From Nautilus pompilius (taxonomy: Eukaryota; Mollusca; Cephalopoda; Nautilida; Nautilidae): DNA of 64,000 nucleotides. This document shows positions 1 through 12,942 of the stretch, piece after piece. Below the pieces are notes generated by a model. The model saw only the letters and a program-made list of their open reading frames with translations. It did no database searches and had not been told where the DNA came from. Both the position numbers and the translations under genes were made by a program. Numbering within the stretch: position 1 is the stretch's first letter; each line of letters begins with the position of its first letter. The stretch covers positions 434,001 through 498,000 of the forward strand of contig JACATO010000121.1 in NCBI GenBank assembly GCA_018389105.1, written 5' to 3'.

Positions 1-1559
1 TATACAAAATAAGAGATATTTCATTGGTGTGTGCATGATTATAATCACCAATGTATATGTCACCACACACACACACACTTATACCAAGCTCTGAAGGCGA
101 TTTCAATGTTTATAATTTTGCCCTCCTGTTATTCTCATGTCAACAATCCGGCAAGCTTAGTGTGCCATTCACACAATAATCTTGCAGAGTTTTAACATCA
201 TCTCTTCACAAACATCTATAGACTAAATAAACTATGCATCCATTTTAAATTTTAATCCTATTTTTTTTATTTCTGTTCTGGACAATTCAAAACTCAGTGA
301 ACATTCTAGAAAGACCAAGGAAAATGAAAACTTTCATATATTCCAACGTCACTTTAATCACAGTTCACACCTAAATAAAGATGAAGATGACCTTGGTTGG
401 AGCATGTATAACAATTCCAAACTTCTTGGTTTGCTGCACTTCTTTAATTAACCTCTATTAGAGACAAAATCCATTGATCTTCACAATTAAGATTTAACAA
501 TAAATACCTCAAAATCTATTAGTTATTTTCCCCAAAAGAATGTTAAGAATTTCACTCCATTTCCACAGTGTGACATGTCTATTAATTTTGAGAACTAAAA
601 AATAATGGGAAGTAAAGGGTTAAGACACTGCCAGTGGACAAATAAAGAAAGGAATTGAAAGAAAAGGCAACGATGCTTGAGGGACCACCCAGTATGAAAA
701 TGTTGCAGATCTTTAGCCCTGGAAGAATAATGCCTGGGAGGATGAAGGATAGATGGAAGAAAAGTCTATCCAGGGAGAGCCCCACTAATCTCTCCATGTA
801 GGCCACACAGCAGTCAGGCCCCTCCTGCTTCCTGCCCAACTCCTTTGACACTTAGTGAAAATATCCTTCCAAGATGTAAACACATTTATAGATAGCATTT
901 CTTAACTCACTTTTATATAAGAGAGAGTTTGGGGGGCACATTAGTGTCAGATTTCTAAACCAAGTGAAAGTTTTTACAAAGTTTAGGTGAGAAAATCTTA
1001 AACGGGGAAATATAAGCAGCCTTCTGTCTGGAAATCAAAAAGTTTACATTCACCAGCAACAACAGCTACAGAAAAAGGAAGCTCCTAAGATAACAACCCA
1101 CATTTTCATCTGCATCTTCCTCCCTATAGGATGTAAGATACCTGCAGATGTGTTTATATGGGTATTCAAATGGCATCATACAAGAACAAGTTTAGTAAAT
1201 GTAGAACATTGTCATCTCTGGAATGAAACCTTTATCCAGAATTTCACCCTGATGGTTAAAAACATGTGCACATTTTCAGTAAAACCTAAATACTGACTCT
1301 CTTCCTGTCATCTTAATTTTAACGCTAAATAGTCCTAATTCACAGAGAGCATTGAAAATCTCTTTACACATCTATTTTTCTTTTCTTCTTTTAAATAAAG
1401 ACTGGCTCTGTTTTATGATCTCAAGTCTACGTTTAAGAAAATAGCTGACAGAATATAACAATAGATACAAGAAGTGGCCTAGAATTCCACAAAAGACATG
1501 AAACAAACTTTTGAATAAACGTTCTCAATATCAAGAACTTTCATTTCAATGTTATTCTC
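1..1559. other. non-coding AT-rich stretch
   Basis: I see no supportable gene here. A short CA microsatellite lies at about 64-78. A minus-strand open frame at 582-851 has no recognisable motif and an odd hydrophobic composition, so I treat it as chance. The sequence looks like intron or intergenic DNA. Confidence 0.5.
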
Positions 1560-1840
1560 GTAGCTCACTTTAGGGTGAGAGGAGCTAGGTTCTCTTAGTA
1601 CTGGCTGTTTTATTCTTGAAGTCTGTGAGCATCAGGGTCTTCCAGGACTCTTTTCCAATGTGCACAGGCTTTTATTTGTCATGTAGCTGACAATTTAATG
1701 CATTTAGATCTTCTTGAAGTTTGTTGATCTCCAAAATTAGTCTTACCATGTAATCACATACCAATACCAGAGTTCTTCCTGTATAACAACAGAATGGGTC
1801 CAAGAACAGATCCCTGTGGCACTCCTATTTGTGATTTATT
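1560..1840 (-). pseudogene. LINE reverse-transcriptase fragment
   Basis: Read on the minus strand, 1796-1825 translates to GVPQGSVLGP, the nearly invariant motif of non-LTR retrotransposon reverse transcriptases just upstream of the catalytic Asp-Asp box. It continues as ILLLYRK before similarity fades. Further along, about 1690-1730, a phrase like INKLQEDLNALNCQLHDK resembles the 'L..DL..L..W' segment that follows the catalytic box in jockey/CR1/L2-type enzymes. The YADD box itself cannot be found, and stops and frameshifts interrupt the reading. This is a short 5'- and 3'-truncated relic. The clade cannot be fixed from so little sequence. Confidence 0.7.
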
Positions 1841-3127
1841 TCAGCAGGTCTCTATTTCTTTAACTTAAAAAAAAATAATTTAACATGCAGCAGAGGATTT
1901 AACTATATATATATAAGTAAAAATCACTGCTGGTGGTCATAATTACGGACACTTCAATTAGAGAATTCAGCAAGCATAAAGGATTGTTCAATGGAAAGTT
2001 TATGTAACAAAAGTTTGCTTTTAAAACTATTTTCTCTGTTTAGGGTTATTTTAAAATTATGCTTATTCACAAACCTATATGCACTAATAAATTGATTTAT
2101 GAAAGAAATATGACATATTATTGGTGAATTAATAACTATGGCTTCCAGAGCACAGGGTGATTGTCGTCAATCATCTTCGTCATGGCCAAGATTTACCTCA
2201 TCATTCTATGTGGAGAGAAACAGGTAGGTACAGTGGTTACCCTTTAATATTGTATAATGTCCAATATGCTTCCAGAGGCTAGAAGTCATCGTAACTTACA
2301 AAAAAACCCAGAGGTAAGCAACTGTTCGTCAATGTAGTTTTCTCCATTCATCTTCGATAACTGATTCTTAAATACATGCTGCACTTGAAAACAAAAACAT
2401 GTAATTATTATGGTTGTTTTCAATGTGCATGTGCATTTTTAAAAAAAAATAAATAAATAGAAGTTAAAGAAAGCAAGCTTTCTCAAGAGATTCACAAAGG
2501 CACTCATTAAGGAGGGACCTGATATCCATCATCTAATGATAGTCTAGAATTTTAGCCATCAGAACAAGGGAACTAGAGCGTTTCTAATTCAAATTTATTG
2601 ATTTTCTATTTAACCTTGCCCTCTATAATTGCAATGTCACTGAGTTCATTAGAAGATAAATTTTTAGCTTTCATAGATACTCGTATAACTACCATCTATT
2701 CCAACAAAGACACAGGATGCGTCCTTGGCTCCTTCAACTACCCACAGCCTCGTTTTAAAGGGAGGGGTAAAACAAGCTGCAAACTCCTTTCCTTCTCAGT
2801 GACACAAAGTTATGTCCCTGTAGTCAAGGCATGTGGCTCTAGTGAACTCTAATCCTAATGAAGGAATGCCATTCGTTTGTTCAGTCAAAACCATTTTGGT
2901 GTAAGGATAAATTTGTTTTCAAATGGAAAATGGCTGAATTCACTTTGTTAAGGATCTTAAGCTACATAGATCCTAAGACATACCAACCCTATACTGAAGC
3001 AGTTAGACAATGACCAGAAGTGGGATGTGGAAGCAAAAATAATCTGTTAAAAGGCTCTTAAAGAAATAACATCATCATTTCTCTATCCCAAAATTTTAAA
3101 CCTACACAGAAAGATGTTAAAGCCTCC
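1841..3127. other. non-coding AT-rich stretch
   Basis: No gene is supported. An 84-codon open frame at 2598-2852 has no recognisable domain and lies in ordinary AT-rich sequence. The region ends at the outer edge of the TIR transposon beginning at 3128. Confidence 0.5.
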
Positions 3128-3253
3128 ATTACACTGGTCGACAAGTATTTTTCATCAAGCATATGTCAAGGTGTACTTAGTGTAGTTTTTAATGCTGATT
3201 TCAAATATACAATTAGTTTTTTGACATCACGTACAGTTTTCAAGATGAGAAAG
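3128..3253 (+). repeat. left terminal inverted repeat of copy A
   Basis: Outermost ATTACACTGGTCGACAA, then a diverged stretch, CTGATTTCAAA at about 3201-3211, and CACGTACAGTTTTC at about 3228-3241. Each block has a counterpart at the right end and at both ends of the 45.8 kb element. Confidence 0.7.
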
Positions 3254-3375
3254 TTTTTTGGTTTTAGCTCATGCATTATATAGAAATTCCAATTAATGAC
3301 GTGTATGCATGTATTTCATTTACATCATGGAAACACACCTTTAAAATAAACTACATTATTCATTGCTGTATGGTT

Positions 3376-3503
3376 CAGATGCAATATTTCATCATCTTAA
3401 ATTAACCAATCGAGTTTTGTCTGATGAAATCAGTATTTCAACATCTCAAATTGTCCAGTCGTAATTGGTCTGATGAAATATTTCATCATCTCAAATTCAA
3501 TAT
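3376..3503 (+). repeat. subterminal direct/inverted repeat before the transposase-like gene
   Basis: About 2.3 imperfect copies of a unit near 57 bp. Each has ATTTCATCATCT (or ATTTCAACATCT), then CAAATT/TAAATT, a CCAATCG/CCAGTCG-type core, and TCTGATGAAAT. The ends ATTTCATCA and TGATGAAAT are reverse complements, so each unit is also an imperfect palindrome. The array lies directly upstream of the gene start at 3549. By analogy with subterminal transposase-binding repeats of other eukaryotic DNA transposons, it could be a transposase-binding or promoter region; that role is inference. Confidence 0.55.
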
Positions 3504-3548
3504 AAGTATAACTGTTTGTATCTATTTCCTTGTTTTATAGTGTTAACA

Positions 3549-4621
3549 ATGTCAAGACAGTGTAGAAATCCTCCTGATGTGTTTTGTTATGTCTGTGGGC
3601 AATTTATTGTGAAAGCTCAAAAATGTACAATAACACCAGAGATCAAGAAGATTTACAAGCTATACTTTGACTGTCCTCTTGGAGATCAGGACAAGTTATG
3701 GGCACCACATTTTATCTGCTCAGCTTGCTCAAATGGCTTACGTGACTGGTTCAATAAGAGGAAGAAGTCCATGCCTTTTGCCATTCCAATGATATGGAGG
3801 GAGCCGAAAGACTATGAGAATATGGAACTTTTACTTCATGCCATTGCCTATGAAAGATACTCATGGAAAATATGTGAAGATTTAAAAGTCATTGGAATGT
3901 TAATGGGAATGCAGTCAGGTTTCACAAAATACTGTTGTTTCTTGTGTCTATGGGATAGTCGGGCAACTGACAGACATTATTCGGAATCAAACTGGCAGAC
4001 AAGAACATCATACCAGCCAGGACTGTCTAGCGTCAAGAATACACCTCTTGTAGATCCATGTTATGTCCTATTGCCTCCTTTGCACATAAAGCTTGGACTG
4101 ATGAAACAGTTTGTAAAGACACAAGGGAAGAGAAATGCCAGAGGTTTGAGTATATTGTAGAAAAGTTTCCCAAAATCACACAGGTAAAATTGAAAGAGGG
4201 TATCTTTGTCGGACCCCAAATTAGAGAAGTACTCAAAGATGTCAACTTCAAGACAACACTGGATGAACTGTAACTGCCAGCCTGGAATGCTTTCAAATGG
4301 ATCTGTGAGAATTTCTTGGGCAACAAGAAGGCAATGGACTACAAGGATGGCATCAAGAATCTTCTGAAATGTTACTCAGCAATGGGTTGTCGCATGTCAC
4401 TGAAAGTTCACTTCTTGGACTCCCATCTGGATTTCTTCGCAGATAACCTTGGAGCAGTGTCTGATGAACATGGTGAAAGATTTCACAGGGACATTAGTGC
4501 TATGGAGAAACGGTACCAAGGCTTCTGGAATGACAGTATGCTGGCTGACTACTGCTGGACACTTTACCGTGATCAACCAGATCAGGAACACCGCAGGAAA
4601 TCCAAATCACAATGTTTCTAA
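3549..4621 (+). pseudogene. broken transposase-like gene, unnamed animal family (copy A)
   Basis: The chosen start is ATG 3549 (MSRQCRN), because the family's N-terminus begins with a short Met-Ser-Arg segment leading into a zinc-binding module: FCYVCG near residue 13-18 and HFICSAC near residue 55-61, giving Cys-x2-Cys and His-x2-Cys-x2-Cys. Then come MPFAIPMIWREPKD, a jump to YENMELLLHAI, CEDLKVIGMLMG, a second Cys pair (CCFLCLWDSR), LPPLHIKLGLMKQFVK, GPQIR, FLGNKKAMDYKD, and the C-terminal SHLDFF and DEHGERFHRDI followed by MEKRYQGFW and LADYCW. Breaks: the frame shifts from frame 3 to frame 2 at about 4110-4140, and an in-frame TAA lies at 4271-4273. From memory, longer family members have a central segment between the REPKD and YENM blocks, so an internal deletion near 3810 is likely. 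The open frame ends at TAA 4619-4621. The Asp/His/Glu-rich blocks and zinc ligands resemble RNase H-fold (DDE-type) transposases, but the catalytic set is inferred. Confidence 0.75.
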
Positions 4622-4706
4622 CTCTGTTGTTCTAACTTTGTCTGTTTGTCTGACCCATTTTTTGTGTATTCACTCTTTGTAGAATGATAGTGATGATTTT
4701 TAACTC

Positions 4707-4712
4707 AATAAA
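4707..4712 (+). promoter_or_regulatory. polyadenylation signal of copy A gene
   Basis: AATAAA lies 86 bp after the end of the broken transposase-like frame and before the right TIR. Copy B has the same arrangement, AATAAA at 46710-46715, 38 bp after its stop. Confidence 0.5.
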
Positions 4713-4794
4713 CTCATTTACTTTCTAAAAATAATATGTCCTTATTTATTACATTCATGATTTCATTTATACATATATGTAAATATTTGCATGT

Positions 4795-4927
4795 TTCTAC
4801 TGAAAAACTGATACGTGCTGCATACAGATGGAGTGAAATTTTGAAATAAGCATGAAAAATTAGTCTAAAAAGGTTGGTTTGCATTCATAATGAATATAAT
4901 ACATTTAATTTTGTTGACCATTGTAAT
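4795..4927 (-). repeat. right terminal inverted repeat of copy A
   Basis: Reverse-complemented it begins ATTACAATGGTCAACAA and contains TTTTTAGACTAATTTTT, CTTATTTCAAAA and GCACGTATCAGTTTTTC in the order seen at the left end and in copy B. Similarity to the left end is patchy, as expected for an old inactive copy. Confidence 0.65.
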
Positions 4928-7900
4928 TAGCAGCAAGTATATTCCTTTACTCAACACAATTCCAATGTTCCCACCCAACCAAAGGATTAGAATTTTCTTG
5001 GATTGTACTCTACCCTAAACATGCAACAATACCTTAAGATAAGTTTACTTTGTTTGAAATCTTATTCTTTAGGGTTGAATTTCACAATTTCATATTTTTT
5101 GTGGTCCTAACAGTATTATTGTCATGGAAAGCAAGCAGGCAACCTGTCATCCTGTCATTCAGCCTGACAAGCTAATAATTATTATTTCTTATTCTTACAG
5201 TGAATACAAAACAAATCCCCTCCGAAACTGGGTATTTACCCTATAACAAAGGCTTTTATGGTTTACCCAACTGTCAGACTATTTATTTCCCTAATAAAAC
5301 GGGTAAATTGTACTACAAAACATCAAAGGAATAGAAAAGTTGCTTAAAAAAATTAGCATTTCTGTCTCCTTTTTCTAAATAAAGATTGTTTTGTTGTGTA
5401 AAATGTGGGACATTAATGATTGCCATAAAACTGAATAGTTTCTTTCCTCAGCTTACCCAGTCAATGAAAAATTTTTAAGATAAAACAAGCTGAATTAGTC
5501 ATGAGTTTGTTTTCTTTTTCAATTAGAGAATGTTTATCTTTTTAAAAAATAAACAAATTAATAGATTTACAGTATCTCCTCTAACAAGTGGCCAGGGATT
5601 AATGGAACTGGCACCATGATGAGTTCAAGAAAGATGGCAAACTACCACATATGGTTCGTTATCAGATCTCAGTATCAGATAGCACACAGAGAGATGGGTG
5701 TCTTCCTTATCAGGATTTACTGCACAGATTTAATCTCAACAGTAAAATCCATGCTTCAATTTAGAAGAAATATATAGGAAGAATATAGAAGCACACTAAA
5801 CCCTCATCTCCATCAACAATGTCAATGTAAAGAGAACTTTCCAGTGGATTGGGCAGAGGAGAGCAGATAAGTGCAGATGACAATAATTCATATCTGACAC
5901 TGACATATTTCAAGTAGAAGAATTTTAATATGGATCATTCCCTACTCTGGCTTCCTGGGTCAAGTGGAATTTGAATCTGAAATTTGTATGACAAGATATA
6001 GCTCCTGTCAAAATAAATGATCTACCCAGATATTTAAGATGTTGACTGATTACGCAGTTAGCTTCAAGACCAGTAACGTTAAAAAAATAGATGTTTTGAC
6101 TTACCTTGTTTGATCTCTTGAACAGGATTAGAAATAATAACTTCATTCCACTCTAACATTCAGCTATATCAGTATTTTACATAAAATACCCACCCTTTGT
6201 CTAAATGTTCATAACTACTTTACCATTTCCTTACAATTACTGATTTTCTGTAAGAGTCAAATCGTAAATACCTTATGAGCAACACTGCAGCATCTTGTTC
6301 GTAAGCTTTCTAAAGTAGAAAAAAGCAGTGGTACCAAAACTTGTATGAATGCCACCTGACACAACTGACTGCCATAAAGCAGCAATATATGTCAATATTC
6401 AAACATATAAATTTAACAATATTTCCCTATACTAAAATTTTTAAAAGAATAAATCATAACCATTTCTTAAAAGAATACAATATTTAACTAAGAACAATTC
6501 ACAAGTGTTTTTTTTTAAAAGCATCATTCAAAAATTTGTCCATTTTTCCAGCAAGAACAACAAAGTTAGCATCAACAATGTATGAGTTATTTAACTTTAA
6601 CAATTTGAGCAGAAACCAGGGGGGGGTTTAAAAACAAACAACATTAATAATTTTTCTTTATATTTTAACAAATTAAATGTGCAAAAAGGTCAAAATCTAT
6701 TGGTCCATTCCACTGTTTTCTTTCCTATCAGTTGGTGACATCACCAACAGGCTGACTTAATTAAAATGTACAAGTGTTAGGGACCAATCATTAAACAACT
6801 CTAAAGAACCACTTCCTTCCATATTTCTCCATATCCTGCTTTGTAACTTTTTCTCCTTCTCTCCCAACCAAAAAGATAAAGCAGGAAGAAGACAAAATGG
6901 GCAAGTATGAGACAGGGACAGTGTTTACTCTGAAGTATCCCTCGATAATTGCCAATTAAACCAGGTGATGGATGACTGTACTGGGAGACATCAACCCTAT
7001 CATTCACAAAATGTCAGCTGTGGTTAACCACCCTATTCTCCATCAATAAATTACCAGGCAGTTTTTATATGAATGCACCTCAATCTTTGTCAATCACTTT
7101 TTTCTTCTTCTTCTTCTTTTGGTACCTTTCCTCTCATTTATACAAACTCTTTCAAAATACATACAACCAGGCAATAAAAGGTCTGGGAATATGAATGCAG
7201 AAAGCAGAAAAAAATGTATTTAAATTAATTTTAAATATTTGAAACTGCTGAAAGATACAAGCTTTAAAATAGTTAAAGTTGCTAAAACAACCAGTGGCAT
7301 CTGTTCAGATTATCAGTCCAGAGCTTTTAACTCAAAAGAAACTGAAACTCATAAATTTAAAGGTAGATAAAGTCCTGTAATATACTAAAAGCATGCTAAC
7401 CTACACTACATGTGAGAAACAAACTGTCAGCACAATATATTTAATAGCTTTCCCTGTCAAAAGACCACATGACATATCAGTTATCAAGAAAACACGGAAT
7501 TAAATTATGATTGGCTGAAATGCAGCCATATAAAGAGAGAGAGATCAAAAGGGCTAAGCAGAAACTGTGAGCATATTTAAATCTATACAATTATTAGCAC
7601 CATGAATTAGATAATTGGCTGGCTGATCAAGTGAGGACCAGATTCTTAAGTAGAAAATAGTAAAAGATAGGGGACATAAAAATCCTGGTGGTTAATAGGG
7701 GTCAGATGGTGTGAACTAAACATCATCTTGCTGACAAGATGTCAGATGGTTGACAACTGCAAGGTGGACAAGGGAGAAGAAATAAAAATAACAGAACTGG
7801 TAAGGAGTCTTGAGGAGGGCAGGCGAACAATATTATCCCAGTCCCCTTCCTGTTAGGAGTGTTTGCTCCACTGCTAATATTTGCCATCTAAACACTTGTC

Positions 7901-9639
7901 AGGCCATAAACATGGCTGACTGTGCCTTCAAGCCTAAACTTGAGTCCTGACACTGCTCAAGGGCACAATGTTTGCTCAGGGTTTGACTCTTGGCCTGTGA
8001 ACTGCTTATCACAAGTCTTCTGAATGGATTTCAGAAGACATTAGGCAAAAACCCGGGAGGGGGTCCACACAAAGCACTCAGTGTGCACCCACACACAAAA
8101 AAAAAAAAAATAATCTGAAGCAGAGTTCACTAATCAAACTAAATGTGTTATAGCTTCACTTTGTTGCTAAATGGTGCTGCTAGCTCAGAAAGCTCGATTT
8201 AAAGAACTTTTATTCTTTGCTGCCATGGAAAATGCTAATGACAAAATAAGATCACTTCCAAGTATAACATCTAAAAAGAAAACTCTATCCACCGCTATTC
8301 TTTTATTATTTTGCTTATCTCTCCTTGTCTCAAAAAGCTTATTCACTATTCACAAATGATATACTATGCAGCACTTGCCTCTGCAATAAAACCCTTGACT
8401 ACACTTTAGAATAGCATTTTTTTTTCCTTTAAAACTTTCACAAATAAGAGAGAGAGAGAAGGATGACATATGACTTTCACCAGACAGGTGGATTCACATA
8501 TAATGCTCACTAAATGATGAATCCAAACACTAGCCAATTAAAGAGTTTCTATTTCTGTTGTATACCAGCTCATTTTTCATAGATTTCCACCAAGATTTAT
8601 TTCCCCTTTTAATTCCTTCTCCTTAATCATCAGTATTTTGCCACCTTGCTTTTTAACAAGATACACCTCATCCAGGTGTTCTTTGCATTCTTTTACACTT
8701 CTACCTCTTGTTGACAACACCACACACTATTTTGAAAGACACTTTTCAGAACCAAACTTGCTTTAGTGTATTAATACAAAAAATTAACATATCAAAAGCT
8801 TATAGTTTCTATGAAAAATGTTTCTTCATCATATTTTACTTGCTTACTTCTGTATTCAAAATTTAAAAAATGTATGTACATATTTGAATTAAGAGACCGA
8901 GATAAACCCGGATCTCTGATATAGTGTACTAAGAAGAAAAAACTACTGAACTCTGTGTGTGGTATATTTTTGCCCATTGAAAGAACTTTCTCCAACAGTA
9001 TGACATGACCTTAATGGTTACATCTCTTCCCAGAGAATCTTGAAAATTTGCCATATCAAAAAACACTTGTTCATTCACAGGATTTATCTGACATCAGAGT
9101 CATAATCATCAAATAAAACAAGTCACCATTTTTTTTTTCTGCCTCATATTACTAACTTTATCTCGACTCTGTTCTTTTACTTCGAAGATTTATGTATGTA
9201 TGAGATGAGATCTCTATGAACAAGTTTCGGTCGAACTTGCAACAGGATCCATTTCACTTTCAATACTATTCGAAACTGCTGGTCGCAAAGAAAATAAACA
9301 AACAAACAAAATAATAACTTGTATCTGCATCTCTTGGAGCAGACTCTATCTTGTCAGTTCCATACTTGATTGCTCATGACCAATTCACTAAAGTTGGAAG
9401 CCCTATCATTTCACCAGACCATGTGACTTGAAGAAAGTTGTTTTAGATTTTAAATTTAGCTACCTGACATTTAAATAAGGTGTTAACATTTCAGTGGAAA
9501 TGAATGTCTTCCTTGTCACCCAATTCAGGTCATCAAAGATAATTACTTAGATCTTTTTATCCTGACTTTTCAGGTATAAGGACATCTCACAACAGGTGTT
9601 ATGTATTAGGTTACTAGGCAAGTTACCTGGGTATGGCTG
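4928..9639. other. non-coding AT-rich stretch
   Basis: About 4.7 kb with no supportable coding region. It holds short homopolymer runs (for example the A run at about 8095-8112). A CCAAT-like motif (ATTGGCTG) about 20 bp before CATATAAAG near 7510-7540 could be a weak promoter-like pair, but no transcript is apparent downstream. All open frames are short and motif-free. Confidence 0.45.
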
Positions 9640-9925
9640 GGGGCTCTTGAGGGATGACCAAGGTGCAAGCCAATCAAGAGTTAACTACTTCCATCACATT
9701 TACCCAGAAATCCCTGCTAAAACTCTTCATTTTTAGATGTAGAAATTAATGAGAGTGGCAGGAGGAAACAAACCCTCATGGCTGGCTAATAATGAAAAGT
9801 GAAAAAGGAAACATGCTAGGGAAGTATTATGCCAAACTGAGCTGGTCCTAACTGAGATTCTAACCCGGGCTCTCAAACTTAGTAGTTGCATAGCCCGCCA
9901 TTGGAGCCACTGGCCGCCCAATCAT
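9640..9925 (-). mobile_element. tRNA-derived SINE, family 1
   Basis: On the minus strand the element starts near 9922 with a tRNA-like head: GGCCAGTGGCTCCAATGG as an A-box region and GCCCGGGTTAGAATCTC as a B-box region. A body follows with CAGTTTGGCATAATACTTCC, CTAGCATGTTTCC, and CATCTAAAAATGAAGAG followed by AGCAGGGATTTC. The same body blocks occur in the SINEs at 23090-23275, 28650-28862 and 35517-35730, which defines the family. The 3' boundary is approximate. Confidence 0.65.
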
Positions 9926-12900
9926 TTCAGTAAGCGGCTCAACTCTCCACCAACATAACTGATGAAAGAAAATCATTTCTTAATTTCTCATAATAGAAGG
10001 CAACAGTTAAAAATAAAATTTATTGTAAGCATATCTTTTGAGCAGTACCAAAAATTAAAGAATGGTCAAAATTTCTTTCCCATTTGTTTTGGCAGTCAAA
10101 ATCTTCACAGAAAAGGCAAGAACATTCCATCATCTCCCTTTCTGATCCTACTAGTCAGTTTTGTTTGTTTTATTCCTGTGACAAATAGTTCCAATTGCTT
10201 AACAAACAAATTCTCAACCTACAACAGCAGCAACCAATTGCAATCTGAACCCGGTAATATCTTAATCCAAAAAAATTATCAAAATGTCAAAATATTAAAT
10301 GTTACCAAATACAAGATCACAAGGAAATTTAATAATGGACTGTTTTCCCAGATGCCAACAGAAAACAGTTCTGTAGGCAAATCAGAAATCAGAGTTGACT
10401 ACATAAATCCTGATTTCAACATGACTCAATTTGGTTTCCCTCCCTCCCTCCACACACAGATGATCAGCTTGACAAATTTGGAACATAAGAATCCCAAAAT
10501 CTAACAGGATTCTGACCTATGGAACTTAATTGTTGAATAAATGGAATTTTTTTAATTCAATTATTATTTATCTCTCTCAGTTATCAGAAAGACCTCTCAA
10601 CCATTCAGAATCTGTTTAAAAACCATCACCTTTCAGCATTCAGCAGATAGAGACATTTGCTCCATCATAATGAAAGCCAATATGCGCCTAGACGTAACCT
10701 TTACCTTCAGTTAAACTATAAACCCGCATATCAGCTTTTATGATATTAGAAAACTTTCTTAAAAAACAAACAAACCAGAATCCATGCTTTGTAATTTGTT
10801 GATCAAAGGTTTGCTGTTCACTTTGATATGAGTTAAAATGGCAGAAAGCCACCCTCACCCCATGGAAAGAAAACTCTATTAATCCAATTCTTAAATCAGT
10901 TAAACTATAAAAACAACTGTCATTGTAATTTATTTTATTCATTTACAATGCCCCTTTTGTTTTAAAGCCCCACACATTCAAAACTCCCTAAGATCTCCTT
11001 TCAAATCTCTATATCAAAATTAAGCAAATCTAAAATTTTTAATTATTTATTATATTTTAGACACTTAAATGCCTGAACATTTGAGATGTGCATAAACTAA
11101 AAACTTATATAAAAAGAAACTAAACTTTTATTTGGTGTATTGATTTTTTAACTAATTGAAAGCCAACTAAACAAAGGTCATACCTGTGAATAATATAATC
11201 AAACGATACCCAGCAGTTCAGCACAGTCTGCCTGGTCAACACTTAGAGAGAGACATATTCAAAATGGCTGATAGCATCAATAATAATTTCTTTAAAAGCT
11301 GCCAGTGCAGCACGGATATTGAGAAAAGAAACCCAATTTTTTATTCTCATGTTTCTTTAAAATCTCTCTTCCCACACCTCATTTGATTTCAGCAAAATAA
11401 ATTGCGACAAGTTTACACACAATACAGAAGTAAAACTATTTATAGTTGAAGCAATTAACTTAAGAACATTCATTCTAAGCAACTAAGTTGTCAAAAAAGG
11501 GCTGGGTAATTGTGCTTCTGCTTTATTTAACCCTAACAACAACTTATTAACATATTAGAGAAAGTTTCATAAATACCATGTTATTGAAATTTATAACTCA
11601 AAGATATGTAAAGAAATACTGTGGCAAAGAATGTTTGTTTTTTTCTTTTTACAGTTTTTAGATGAAACTGTTGTATGCGATGTCTTTTGTATTGTAAGCT
11701 TCTGTCTTGACTATTATCATCTGAATCTCTCTATAAGCCCATTTTTGCTCATGGGCATATATCCAGATACTACGGCATTAAAATTAATAGAGCAAAAACA
11801 CGTACCACACTAGGTTTATTCAAGATTTTAAATAGACATATAACCCCCCCCACCCAAATTTCATGCTTAGAGCTAACCTATGATAGCATCAATCAATACA
11901 AGAATTCCAAATGAAAAACTTTTGAATCCTGAAGTTTACAGTCTTTAAATGCAAAATGCTTCGGATAAAATCTCTTTTAAGACAGCAAAGTGATTCTATA
12001 CCTCACAGAAAAGGAATAAAAAAAACTACAAAAAAAACAAAACAGCAGCAACTACATTATCAGAGAATCAAAAGACATAATCTGCCACAACAGATGGAAT
12101 TTATTTCCCAGAGGATTTCACACAATCTTTTATTCATGGCAAGCTATATGTGCCCTGCTAAATGAGAGTATATATATGCCGGTCTGGTAAGAACAAAAAA
12201 CAGAAAATTACTCATCCATGATTAAATTACGATGCTGACGAGCTAGAAATAAATGGGTCTTCATTCACGGAGAACACCAGAGACATACTGACTGTTTGCT
12301 AAATCACAAGGTCTTGTCACATAGCCTATTGGAGGCCCCTTGGGGTAATGACATTTTCCAATCGGGAAATCTTGGCACCTCTCCAATGAAGAAAACTCTG
12401 TAGACATTATCTGTTTGTTCAATCTTATTAAGCCATTGTATGCTTATCAGAATTTTTCTTTTTTTTTGTCTCTATCATGGCAGAAACATGTCTGTTTAGA
12501 AATCAAAGATTTGTATGTAAGCTGGAATGGAAATAGTCAAAAAAGCAAGAAACTACAACCATTTGATACAACAGGGAAATCCTCAACTTAGCAAACATAG
12601 TGACTGACACCTCTGTAATTGCATCTTTGACAAACAAAATTTTTTTTAAAAAGTTTAAACATCAGACTGGCTAAATTAAAATAATGTCAACAAAAAAAAA
12701 GAATTTATTTTAATCTGCATTCTTGTCATCAGCGAACCAACCAAGATGTTGATGTTATGTCAAAATTATCTCTTTAATGTTCTATTGACTAGGCAAAACT
12801 CTGGCAAGATAAAATGGCTGATAGTTCACTGTTAAGAGTAGGGAGTATGGGAAGGAGAAAAGAAGGTAACTTCCCTTCCCTAGAAAGTTGATGGTAATAG

Positions 12901-12942
12901 TGTAATGATGGTATTGTTTTTTTTTTATTCTAACATCACCAG
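9926..12942. other. non-coding AT-rich stretch
   Basis: No supportable gene. The longest open frame (9962-10504, 180 codons, plus) is rich in Asn, Ser, Lys and Ile, matches no domain I recognise, and follows local AT-rich composition, so I do not call it a gene. A C run lies at 11843-11852. Confidence 0.4.

Larger units (their letters stand above)
3128..4927 (+). mobile_element. TIR DNA transposon, copy A, unnamed family
   Basis: An element of about 1.8 kb bounded by inverted ends. The left end reads ATTACACTGGTCGACAA (3128-3144). The right end, reverse-complemented, reads ATTACAATGGTCAACAA (outer base 4927). About 70-90 bp inside, both ends carry a related block (CTGATTTCAAA on the left, CTTATTTCAAAA on the right) followed by a CACGTA..CAGTTTT-like block, so the diverged inverted repeats extend for roughly 120-130 bp. 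The ends match those of the element at 45784-47147, which encodes the same protein family. Flanks read ATTA on the left and TAAT on the right, so either TA is the target duplication or ATTA belongs to the TIR; one copy cannot decide. The element contains a broken transposase-like gene with a polyadenylation signal downstream. Confidence 0.8.

Noticed and set aside
4033-4326. 97-codon minus-strand open frame
   Set aside because: It is the antisense shadow of the copy A transposase-like gene.
9962-10504. 180-codon plus-strand open frame
   Set aside because: The composition (Asn, Ser, Lys, Ile, Phe) follows the local AT bias, there is no domain or signal I recognise, and there is no supporting start context or splice sites.
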